Below are positions 34,063-41,423 of a stretch of DNA of 64,000 nt, in pieces. The notes beneath the pieces were generated by a model. The model was not told the origin of the DNA and searched no databases. It saw nothing but the letters and a program-made list of their open reading frames with translations. Source of the DNA: CF-118 sp035934385 (GTDB lineage: Bacteria; Chloroflexota; Dormibacteria; Dormibacterales; Dormibacteraceae); the NCBI GenBank assembly GCA_035934385.1, contig DASYXY010000081.1, positions 62,001 to 126,000 of the forward strand. The letters are read 5' to 3'. Within the stretch, counting starts at the first letter, position 1. Each line of letters opens with the position of its first letter. Made by a program: the position numbers and the translations under genes.

Positions 34063-35048
34063 ACGCGGCGATCCGCGCGGTGGCGCGTCGCGCATTCCAG
34101 CTCGGGCACCACGTCAGCGGCGTCCAGAACGGTTGGGCCGGCTGCCTCGAGGACGGGCTGATTCGCGAGATGACTGCGCAGGACGTGCGCGGCATCCTGC
34201 CGCTCGGCGGCACAATCCTCGGGACTTCGCGCACCAACCCCCTGAAGATCAAGGATGGCGTCGCGACGGCGATGCGCATGCTTCGGCGGAGCGGCATCGA
34301 CGCGCTGGTCGCGATCGGCGGTGACGACACGCTCAGCGTCGCGGCCGCGATGCACGAGGCAGGATTCGCCACCGTGGGGGTACCCAAGACGATCGACAAC
34401 GACCTGTCGGTCACCGATTTCTGCATCGGCTTCGACACGGCCGTGGGCGTCGTCACCGAGGCGCTCGACCGCCTGCACACCACGGCCTCCGCGCATCACC
34501 GCGTGATGGTGGTCGAGGTCATGGGACGCGACACCGGCTGGGTGGCCTTGATGGGCGGGATCGCCGGCGGCGCGGACCTGATCATGATTCCCGAGTTTCC
34601 GCTGACCCTCAAAGAGGTGGTCGCACACCTCTACCGGCGGCGCGGCGACGGCAAACTGTTCAGCATCATCGTCGTCGCGGAGGGAGTGAGCATCCCCGGC
34701 ACCGAGGCCGAGGCGCGCGAGGGCGAGAAGGACGCGTTCGGCCACGTGCGGCTCGCGAAGCGCGGTGTGGGCGACCTGCTCGCAAGCAGCGTCGAGCGCG
34801 AGACGGGGTTCGAAACACGCGTGACGGTGCTGGGCCACCTGCAGCGAGGCGGATCGCCTACGCCCACCGACCGCATCTGGGCCACGCGACTCGGCGCCTG
34901 CGCGGCCGACCTGATCGTGGCGGGGAAGAGCGGTGTCATCCCGATTCGGCGCGACGGGGGTGTGCAGGTCGTGGGGCTGTCCGAGGTGATCGCCGAGACT
35001 CGCCGCGTGCCGCAGGACCTCTACGAGCTGAGCCGGATCTTCTCGTAA
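34017..35048 (+). CDS. pfp: 6-phosphofructokinase, predicted pyrophosphate-dependent
   Basis: A 343-residue PfkA-family enzyme for fructose-6-phosphate phosphorylation in glycolysis. It begins MRIGILTGGGDAPGLNAAIR. The phosphoryl-donor site reads GGDD with Asp at residue 104, and PKTIDND with Lys at 124, in E. coli numbering and here exactly the same numbers. ATP enzymes of E. coli type have Gly at both; Asp104 plus Lys124 is the signature of PPi-dependent PFK. Other active-site segments are MGRDTGW, VAEGVS and GHLQRGGSP. It is coupled to the HAD gene. Confidence 0.9.
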   Translation: MRIGILTGGGDAPGLNAAIRAVARRAFQLGHHVSGVQNGWAGCLEDGLIREMTAQDVRGILPLGGTILGTSRTNPLKIKDGVATAMRMLRRSGIDALVAIGGDDTLSVAAAMHEAGFATVGVPKTIDNDLSVTDFCIGFDTAVGVVTEALDRLHTTASAHHRVMVVEVMGRDTGWVALMGGIAGGADLIMIPEFPLTLKEVVAHLYRRRGDGKLFSIIVVAEGVSIPGTEAEAREGEKDAFGHVRLAKRGVGDLLASSVERETGFETRVTVLGHLQRGGSPTPTDRIWATRLGACAADLIVAGKSGVIPIRRDGGVQVVGLSEVIAETRRVPQDLYELSRIFS

Positions 35049-35265
35049 ATGCAGTGGCGCGCGACCGGAGTTCCTTGCATCTTCGCGGCCTAGGCGGCCG
35101 GGCGCCTTCGGCGCTAAAGCCGGCGTCAAGGGGCCTGGTGCGCCGCTACCTCCCGCGCTGCGCGCGGGGACCCCAGCGGTATGCGCTCCTAGCCGCGCCA
35201 CCCTTTCCTTGGCTCCGGCCGCCGATGCCGCGAATCTCGCTGCTGAATCCGGTCTCGCGCCACTG
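35049..35265. other. Intergenic region with a small hairpin
   Basis: A 217-bp gap. GCGCC-ttc-GGCGC (35101-35113) forms a short tight hairpin 52 bp after the PFK stop, without a T-tract. The rest is GC-rich, and I recognise no promoter, RNA or small gene. Confidence 0.35.
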
Positions 35266-35829
35266 ATGGCGCCGCGCAAGAAGCGGATGCTCGAGCTGAC
35301 CGCGTCCGGCGACGACGGCACCACCGGCCTGCTCGGCGGCGGCCGGGTGCGCAAGGACGATCCGCGCATCGAGGCGTTTGGCACTCTCGACGAGGCATCG
35401 AGCGCGCTGGGCCTGGCGAAGGCCCTATCTGAGGACGCGCGCGTGCGCGAGATCTGCGAGGAGGTGCAGAGGGGCCTTTACTCGCTGGGCGCCGAGCTCG
35501 GCACCAACCCGAGGTCGCGCAAGACGTTCGCCAAGGTCAGCGCCAGGGACGTGCGCCGGCTGGAAACTGTGACCTCGGGGCTGGAGGACGCGGTAACGAT
35601 GCCGGAAGGCTTCGTCCTGCCCGGCTCGACGCCCGCATCCGGCGCGATCGACCTGGCGCGCGCGATCGTGCGCCGGGCCGAGAGGCGCACTCTGGCTCTC
35701 GAGTCGCTGGGCGGTGTGACCAACCAGCAGGTCGTGCGCTGGTTGAACCGGCTCAGCCTGATGCTGTTCGTGCTCGCGCGCTACGAGGAAAACCGCTCGG
35801 GTCGAGCGGCCAAGGCTGCCAGAACGTAA
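35266..35829 (+). CDS. Cob(I)alamin adenosyltransferase, PduO type
   Basis: A 187-residue helical enzyme that transfers the adenosyl group of ATP to cob(I)alamin, making coenzyme B12. The ATP site is GDDGTTGLLGGGRVRKDDPR, followed by EAFGTLDEASSALG; the later Arg/Glu face is AIVRRAERR, and the end motif is LNRLSLMLFVLARYEE. The usual LNRLSD is LNRLSL here. ATG 35266 is chosen; an internal ATG at 35287 would still keep the ATP site. The protein implies B12-dependent enzymes elsewhere. Confidence 0.9.
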   Translation: MAPRKKRMLELTASGDDGTTGLLGGGRVRKDDPRIEAFGTLDEASSALGLAKALSEDARVREICEEVQRGLYSLGAELGTNPRSRKTFAKVSARDVRRLETVTSGLEDAVTMPEGFVLPGSTPASGAIDLARAIVRRAERRTLALESLGGVTNQQVVRWLNRLSLMLFVLARYEENRSGRAAKAART

Positions 35830-35847
35830 AGTTCCAACCGGCAGCCC

Positions 35848-36774
35848 ATGCAGTACGCGGTCCTCGTCGCCCTGGTCCTGCTGGCGACCTACCTCGCCAT
35901 CTCCTACTACGTGTATCGGCGCGCGTTCGTGCCCGCGCGGCCGGCTGACGCCGCCGACCTCACCTTCACCCCGTTCGAGTTCCAGGCCGACTACGAGGAC
36001 GTCGACCTCGTCACCGCCGACGGCGTGAATTTTGGCGCCTGGTATTTCCGGCAGCCGGGCTCGCCGCAGACGGTCATCGTTTCGGGCGGTCACAAAGGCG
36101 AGCGGCAAGGCTCGCTGGGAATCTCGATCGCCCTGTGGCGCAAGGGCTTCAACGTGATCGTCTACTCCTACCGCGGCATGCCGGGCAGCGACCGCGCCCA
36201 GGTCACCTTCGGTATCAAGGAGGTGCTGGAGCTGCAGGCCGTGATCGCGTTCGCGCGCAAGCGCATACCGCGGGCTCGAATCGGCCTGCTCGGATATTCG
36301 ATGGGCGCCGTCGTTTCGCTTCTGGGCGCGGCCGGAGAGCCTGGAGTCGAGGCGCTCGTGCTCGACAGCCCCTTCAGCGACCTGCGCACGTTGTTGATCG
36401 AAAACGTGCGCACGCGCGGGCGAGTGCCGGGGCGGCCTTTCGTGTGGCTCGCCGGGCTCATGCTGCGCATACGCGGCGGAGGCAAGCTCGCCGACTGCAG
36501 CCCGATCTCGGTCCTCAGCTCGCTCGAGCCGCGACCGCTGTTCTTCATCCACGGCGGCGCGGACCGCATCACCAACGTCAACCACTGCCGGCGCCTGTAC
36601 GACGCGTACCGCGGACCGCGCGAGATCTGGATCGTCCAGGGCGCGCCTCACACAGGCGCGTACTTCGCTGACAGGTCGCTGTACGTCGAGCGGGTAGCGG
36701 GTTTCTTCGCGCGCCACCTGGGCCTGAACGTGAGCGGCCACCTCCGGCTGGTCGAGGAGGAAGAAGTCTCCTAG
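35848..36774 (+). CDS. Membrane-anchored alpha/beta hydrolase
   Basis: A 308-residue protein with an N-terminal membrane helix (YAVLVALVLLATYLAISYYV) and a hydrolase domain with nucleophile Ser in LLGYSMGAVVS, a candidate Asp in HGGADRITNV and His in GAPHTGAYF, plus oxyanion region VSGGHKGER. It resembles the BAAT/FrsA-like and YqkD-like membrane esterases. The substrate is unknown. It starts 18 bp after the adenosyltransferase stop. Confidence 0.85.
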   Translation: MQYAVLVALVLLATYLAISYYVYRRAFVPARPADAADLTFTPFEFQADYEDVDLVTADGVNFGAWYFRQPGSPQTVIVSGGHKGERQGSLGISIALWRKGFNVIVYSYRGMPGSDRAQVTFGIKEVLELQAVIAFARKRIPRARIGLLGYSMGAVVSLLGAAGEPGVEALVLDSPFSDLRTLLIENVRTRGRVPGRPFVWLAGLMLRIRGGGKLADCSPISVLSSLEPRPLFFIHGGADRITNVNHCRRLYDAYRGPREIWIVQGAPHTGAYFADRSLYVERVAGFFARHLGLNVSGHLRLVEEEEVS

Positions 36775-36818
36775 TCTCCGTAACAGATCGCCGCCCTGGC
36801 CACAGGAATAGGTGAGAC

Positions 36819-37355
36819 ATGCAGCGGGTGGCCGACATCGAAACGCCGCGGAGCTCGTCGATCCCCAGCGATCGAGCCTTCGCCGACATTCTTCGCCCGC
36901 TCATCGATCCGGGTTTCCGGCTCGCCCTTGCGATGCTGCGCGACCGTGGCGCCGCTGAGGACGCCGTGCAGGAGGCGTCGTTCACAGCGTGGCGAAAGCT
37001 CGCCACGATGCGTGACCGGGGGCGGGTCCGGCCCTGGTTCCTCGGCATCGTGGCCAACAAGTGCCGTAACGCGCGCCGGGGCAAGTGGTTCGCGAGCGTG
37101 AGCCTCGGAGTGCCTGAGGACGTCGCGATCGTCTCCAACGAGGACGAGTCCTTGCGACGCTCGGACCTGCGCGCCGCGGTCGCCCGGCTGCCACACGACG
37201 ACCAGCTGGTGATCGTTCTTTTCTTCTATCTCGACCTGCCGCTCGAAGAGGTGGCCTCGGTGGTCGGGCTCTCCGTGGCCGCCACGCGCGGCCGCCTCTA
37301 CCGTTCCGTCAACAAGCTGCGACCCGGCGTCGACATCGAGGAGGCAATCAGGTGA
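36819..37355 (+). CDS. ECF sigma-70 family factor
   Basis: A 178-residue sigma factor. Region 2: LIDPGFRLALAMLRDRGAAE, DAVQEASFTAWRKL and RPWFLGIVANKCRN. Region 4: LPHDDQLVIVLFFYLDLPLE and EVASVVGLSVAATRGRLYRS. It overlaps the next gene by GTGA, a normal sigma/regulator layout, so the membrane protein downstream may be its anti-sigma partner. Confidence 0.88.
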   Translation: MQRVADIETPRSSSIPSDRAFADILRPLIDPGFRLALAMLRDRGAAEDAVQEASFTAWRKLATMRDRGRVRPWFLGIVANKCRNARRGKWFASVSLGVPEDVAIVSNEDESLRRSDLRAAVARLPHDDQLVIVLFFYLDLPLEEVASVVGLSVAATRGRLYRSVNKLRPGVDIEEAIR

Positions 37356-38137
37356 GCCTGCGGGCAGAGATCCACAACGCATTCGACGAGCTCGAGCCTT
37401 CGATGTTCGGACTGCCGGAACGCGTTATCGATGCGGTCGTGGTCGACCGCCGGGCTCCTCATGGGAGGAGGGAGGGAATGGTGTCTCGACTCAAAACCCC
37501 GCTGTCACTGGTTGCGGTCATGGTTCTAATCGCGCTCGTGGTGGGCGCGCTGATCGGAGGCAGGCTGGTTCAAGACTGGAATGCAAGCCACTCGACCCCA
37601 GCCGGCGGACTTACAGTGGCGCAGCAGACCGCTGTCCTCGAGGCGCGACCGTGGCAGCAGGCGTTGCTGCAACCGGGTGCGACTTGCTCCAACGGACCGC
37701 TGGACTCGGTGGGGAACCATGGATCTGGTCCTTTCCATGGCCAAACCTACCTGGCCGAGGGGCCGGACGAAACGGCGTGGGGAGCCTACGTCCACTTCGT
37801 TGGTGCTACGGACGCAGGCACCACCGGCCTGCTGTTGATCCGAGCCCGCGACCTCAACACGGGCACGCCGCTGGTCTTCTTGGGCGCGTATTCCAGTGGA
37901 CCCGTGGTCGGTACCGACACCATTGGAGGCGTCGTCAGCCTGCAACGTCCGGAGGTTGTGCTCGACATGAGCCACAAGCCGACAGGTGTTGGCGCAACCG
38001 GGGCCAACGGCCAGACCTACTGGCGGTACACCGCCGGCGCGCCACACGCGATCCTGGTCTCGAGCACTCTCTGGCCGGCCTGTGTTGGCTGGCAGATCGA
38101 TGGGATGAGTTTCACGGAGACCTTCAGCTACGGCTAG
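37352..38137 (+). CDS. Single-pass membrane protein, probable partner of the ECF factor
   Basis: A 261-residue protein. A cytoplasmic N-terminus of about 50 residues (AEIHNAFDELEPSMFGLPER) precedes one helix (LSLVAVMVLIALVVGALIGG) and an extracytoplasmic beta-rich domain (about 80-261) with two Cys (ATCSNG, PACVGW). The topology matches membrane anti-sigma factors, but no known anti-sigma domain is recognisable. GTG 37352 overlaps the sigma stop. The 3' end overlaps the convergent Hint lipoprotein gene by 14 bp. Confidence 0.65.
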   Translation: MSLRAEIHNAFDELEPSMFGLPERVIDAVVVDRRAPHGRREGMVSRLKTPLSLVAVMVLIALVVGALIGGRLVQDWNASHSTPAGGLTVAQQTAVLEARPWQQALLQPGATCSNGPLDSVGNHGSGPFHGQTYLAEGPDETAWGAYVHFVGATDAGTTGLLLIRARDLNTGTPLVFLGAYSSGPVVGTDTIGGVVSLQRPEVVLDMSHKPTGVGATGANGQTYWRYTAGAPHAILVSSTLWPACVGWQIDGMSFTETFSYG

Positions 38138-39002
38138 TTAGGGTGCTTGCCAGCAGGATGCCGTTCGCCCAGTACAGGCCGGTGCCTCCTGCAGGAAGCA
38201 GGTCGTAGGTGTGACCCCCGCCGTAAGGCACGAGCTCCCAGCCGCTGACTCGCGAGCCGTCCACCACGTCGCCGATCGCGAGCGAGCCGAGCGGTCGGCC
38301 GTCGGCGGTGCGATGGCCTGGTGAAGCCCACACCTGGCGGCCGTCGGCCAGCGTGAGATGCACCATCCGATGAGAAGCCGGCACGGGAGTGCTGCCCACC
38401 TCAATCACAGGCGCAACAACCCGCTCGCCGTTGGCAGACTGCGTCCACACCAGCATTCCGGGCCGGATCGCGGTGACCACGACATCGCCCGCCGGCGTGC
38501 TGATCAACGTCCCGGCCGAGAGGCAGATCGGACAGTTGGGCCGCGATCCCTGCGTCTTCGAGCTGATGACGATCACCCGTCCGTCGCTGGTCACGGTGCC
38601 GGCCACGTGCAAGTACGAAATATCGACGGTGTAGTCGAAAGCGTAGGAGCTGTCGGACGCTTTCAGCTCCAACGCGTTCAGCTTCTTGTAGGCGCGGTAG
38701 AGCGCGAGCTTCTGCGCCTCGTCGAGCTCGGCCGGCGGGGCGGGGAGGTTCTCGTGCACGACGATCGTGGCGTAGAGCAGCGAGTCGGCGCGGATCTTCG
38801 AGTAGATGGCGTCGGCGCTCGCCTGCTCGCCGCCGGCCCGGGCGAGCGGGTAGAAGTCCGGGTCGCAGAACGCGGGCGGCCCGACCTCGTCCATGACCTT
38901 GAACTTCAGCTGGTCCAGGGTCAGCGGCAGGTCGGCGGACGACGTGGCGCCGCACGCGACCGCGACGAGCGCGATCAACGCCGCCACCAGGGCGCGCCTC
39001 AT
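38124..39002 (-). CDS. Lipoprotein with C-terminal Hint (hedgehog/intein-type) domain
   Basis: A 292-residue exported protein. The signal ends in a lipobox (ALIALVAVACGA). The middle domain (about 30-165) is unrecognised. A Hint module then runs to the C-terminus: block A CLSAGTLISTPAGD, strand PGMLVWTQSANGE, block B QVWASPGHRTADGRPLGS, block F HTYDLLPAGGTGLYWANGIL. The C-terminal His-Asn needed for splicing is absent and there is no C-extein, so autocleavage at the block-A Cys is the possible activity. ATG 39002 gives the signal peptide; ATG 39056 would lengthen it. Confidence 0.78.
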   Translation of the reverse strand: MRRALVAALIALVAVACGATSSADLPLTLDQLKFKVMDEVGPPAFCDPDFYPLARAGGEQASADAIYSKIRADSLLYATIVVHENLPAPPAELDEAQKLALYRAYKKLNALELKASDSSYAFDYTVDISYLHVAGTVTSDGRVIVISSKTQGSRPNCPICLSAGTLISTPAGDVVVTAIRPGMLVWTQSANGERVVAPVIEVGSTPVPASHRMVHLTLADGRQVWASPGHRTADGRPLGSLAIGDVVDGSRVSGWELVPYGGGHTYDLLPAGGTGLYWANGILLASTLTSRS

Positions 39003-39097
39003 GAAACTAGAGACGGCCGCGGCGCGTCTGAAGTAACGCAGTGCGGAACCAAACATGCCATACGTACGTATAAAACCTTGCCACGGAAGACCGAACT

Positions 39098-39103
39098 TAT
39101 AAT
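39098..39103 (+). promoter_or_regulatory. Perfect TATAAT upstream of the moxR operon
   Basis: TATAAT lies in an AT-rich island 24 nt before ATG 39128, with GGGAGGGG as ribosome site. The only -35-like hexamer, TTGCCA (39078-39083), is 14 bp away, shorter than ideal. Confidence 0.45.
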
Positions 39104-39127
39104 CCCGACCATGGTGGGAGGGGCCTG

Positions 39128-40087
39128 ATGGCGCCGGACATAGTCACCCGGGTCTCCAACGCTGTCATGTCCAACGTCGGCCGTGCGATCGTAAACAAAG
39201 AAGACGAGGTTCGGCTCTGCCTTGTCACGCTGCTCTGCGAGGGCCACCTGCTCATCGAGGACGTGCCTGGCGTCGGCAAGACGATGCTCGCCAAGTCGCT
39301 CGCGCGCTCCCTCGACTGCACGTTCCGGCGCATCCAGTTCACGCCGGACTTGCTGCCATCTGACGTGACCGGGGTTCGAGCGTTCAACCAGAAGGAAAGC
39401 GAGTTCGAGTTCCGCCCGGGGCCGGTGTTCGCGCAGATCCTGCTCGCGGACGAGATCAACCGCGCGAGCCCCAAGACCCAGGCGGCGCTACTGGAGGCGA
39501 TGGAGGAGCGTCAGGTCACGATCGACGGCGACACTCACGAGCTGCCGAAGCCGTTCATGGTGATGGCCACGCAGAACCCGGTCGAGTACTCGGGCACGTT
39601 CCCACTGCCCGAAGCCCAGCTCGACCGGTTCCTGATGAAAGTTCGGCTCGGATACCTGTCGGAGAAGGAAGAGGCGAACCTGCTCGGTAGCCAGCACAAG
39701 GTGGAATCGCCGATGGTCGAGCTGCAGCCTGTCGTCTCGCCCAACGAGCTGACGCTCGCGCAGAGCGCGGTGCGCGAGATCTTCGTGAAGCCTGAGCTGC
39801 GCGACTACATCGCGCGGCTGGTCGGCCGCACGCGCACGAGTCCCGAGGTCGCTCTTGGTGCCAGCACCCGCGGAACGCTCAACCTCTACCACGCGAGCCA
39901 GGCGTACGCGGCGCTGCTCGGGCGCACGTATGTGATCCCTGACGACGTCAAGGTGCTGGCCGAGCCGGTGCTCGCGCACCGCATCATCCTGCGACCCAAC
40001 GCGGAGATGCAGGGTCAGAGCGCCGGTAAGCTGGTGACAGGGCTCCTTGAGAGGGAACACGTACCCCAGATGGCTTACGACGGCTAA
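39128..40087 (+). CDS. MoxR-family AAA ATPase
   Basis: A 319-residue AAA+ chaperone-like ATPase: Walker A LIEDVPGVGKTMLAKSLA, Walker B ILLADEINRASPKTQAALLE, sensor 1 VMATQNPVEYSGTFPLPEAQ, and Arg finger in LDRFLMKV. The family helps assemble or fold partner complexes, commonly with DUF58 and VWA proteins. Here it precedes DUF58 and a TgpA-like transglutaminase, the standard three-gene MoxR unit. Confidence 0.93.
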   Translation: MAPDIVTRVSNAVMSNVGRAIVNKEDEVRLCLVTLLCEGHLLIEDVPGVGKTMLAKSLARSLDCTFRRIQFTPDLLPSDVTGVRAFNQKESEFEFRPGPVFAQILLADEINRASPKTQAALLEAMEERQVTIDGDTHELPKPFMVMATQNPVEYSGTFPLPEAQLDRFLMKVRLGYLSEKEEANLLGSQHKVESPMVELQPVVSPNELTLAQSAVREIFVKPELRDYIARLVGRTRTSPEVALGASTRGTLNLYHASQAYAALLGRTYVIPDDVKVLAEPVLAHRIILRPNAEMQGQSAGKLVTGLLEREHVPQMAYDG

Positions 40088-40091
40088 CTTC

Positions 40092-40139
40092 GCGGGTGAG
40101 GACTGCGGTCCTCCCCCGCGGGACCCCCTCCTGGGGTTT
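40092..40139 (+). other. Two hairpins between moxR and the DUF58 gene
   Basis: A 12-bp stem with one mismatch and a TGCG loop (40092-40119) begins 4 nt after the moxR stop. A second hairpin, ACCCC/GGGGT (40123-40137), is followed by TTT. The tail is too short for a strong terminator, so partial termination or mRNA processing between the two genes is possible. Confidence 0.45.
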
Positions 40140-40232
40140 CGCCCAGCCACGTTTGGTGGCGCCTTGAAAGTGACCTGCCATGGTGACGGCCGGGGTGAAC
40201 CCGGCCTACAGGCGACGCGGGGTATCTGAGCT

Positions 40233-41423
40233 GTGAGTAAGGTCGCCATCGCTCTGGCCCTCGGACTGCTGCTGCTCTTCACCTACCTACTGGGGGTCAA
40301 GCCCGGTTACACGCTCGCGTACGCGCTGATCCTGCTGTTCGCGATCGCCTGGCTGTGGCCTCGCTACATTGCCCGCCGCATCAGCCTTTCCCGCCATCTC
40401 GACCCGGGCACTCCGACCGTCGGCGACCAGTTCGAAGAGGTGTTCACCATCGCGCGCCGGGGCTGGGTACCGGCGCCATGGGTCGAGGTTCGCGACCTCG
40501 GCCAGGTCGCCGACTACCAGCCAGGTCGCGTAGTGTCGGCCGGAGGCGAGCCGATCACCTGGCGAGCACGCGGCGCTTACCGGCGCCGGGGGTGGATGAC
40601 GTTCGGTCCGACCCTGGTGCGTGTGGTTGAACCGTTCGGCCTGTTCAGCCAGGAGCGGCGCTTCAAAGAGCGGACGTCGGTGCTGGTGTACCCGCGTATC
40701 CGCCCGATCCCTGACCTGATGACCGCGAGCGCCCAGCACCTTGGCTCGTCGCCCGCTTCCGGTGCCTGGGCGGACTACCCGCCCGAGACGGGCGGGGTAC
40801 GCGACTACGTGACAGGCGACAGCTTCGGCCGCATCCATTGGGCGCTTTCGGCGCACCACAACCGGCTCATGTCGAAGACGTTCGAGCAGCCGCTCACGAC
40901 CGACATCTGGATCCTGCTCGACCTCGACCGCAAGGTGCACGCCGGCCAGGGCGAGGAGTCGACCGTCGAGTACGCGGTGAGCCTGGCCGCCTCGATCACA
41001 TCGCAGGTGGCGAGTCGCGGCCGCGAGGTCGGACTCATCGCCAACGACGCGCGCGGCACCTTCCTGCAGCCCCATCGCGCGATCCGGCAGGACCGCCTGA
41101 TCCTCGACTACCTGGCGATTGCGCAGGCCGACGGCAGCACTTCGTTGCGCCAGGCGCTTGCGTGGGATCGCGTGCGTAGGCTGCCGCGGCGCGCGATCGC
41201 GGTCATCACACCAAGCGCCGATCCGGAGTGGGTGCACTTACTGCAGGCAGTACGTGGGCGGCGCACCACGCTGATCGTCTTCTACATCGACGGTGTCAGC
41301 TTCGGCGGCCCCGACAGGAACCCGACCTTCGATCTTGGCCAGGACGTCGACCTATACGTCGTCCGCAAGGGCGACGACTTCGCGCGGCTGGTGAGGACGA
41401 GGGATGCAGTCCGTATCGCCTAG
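40233..41423 (+). CDS. DUF58 domain protein
   Basis: A 396-residue protein with two N-terminal membrane helices (about 4-20 and 24-43), a beta-rich middle and the DUF58 core: the motif GGVRDYVTGDSFGRIHWALS, then a VWA-like fold with TDIWILLDLDRK. Members work with MoxR ATPases at the envelope. GTG start. It overlaps the transglutaminase gene by 20 bp. Confidence 0.9.
   Translation: MSKVAIALALGLLLLFTYLLGVKPGYTLAYALILLFAIAWLWPRYIARRISLSRHLDPGTPTVGDQFEEVFTIARRGWVPAPWVEVRDLGQVADYQPGRVVSAGGEPITWRARGAYRRRGWMTFGPTLVRVVEPFGLFSQERRFKERTSVLVYPRIRPIPDLMTASAQHLGSSPASGAWADYPPETGGVRDYVTGDSFGRIHWALSAHHNRLMSKTFEQPLTTDIWILLDLDRKVHAGQGEESTVEYAVSLAASITSQVASRGREVGLIANDARGTFLQPHRAIRQDRLILDYLAIAQADGSTSLRQALAWDRVRRLPRRAIAVITPSADPEWVHLLQAVRGRRTTLIVFYIDGVSFGGPDRNPTFDLGQDVDLYVVRKGDDFARLVRTRDAVRIA

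Noticed and set aside
33432..35384. A 650-codon antisense frame across the HAD and PFK genes
   Set aside because: It is antisense to two well-supported enzymes and has no recognisable protein features.
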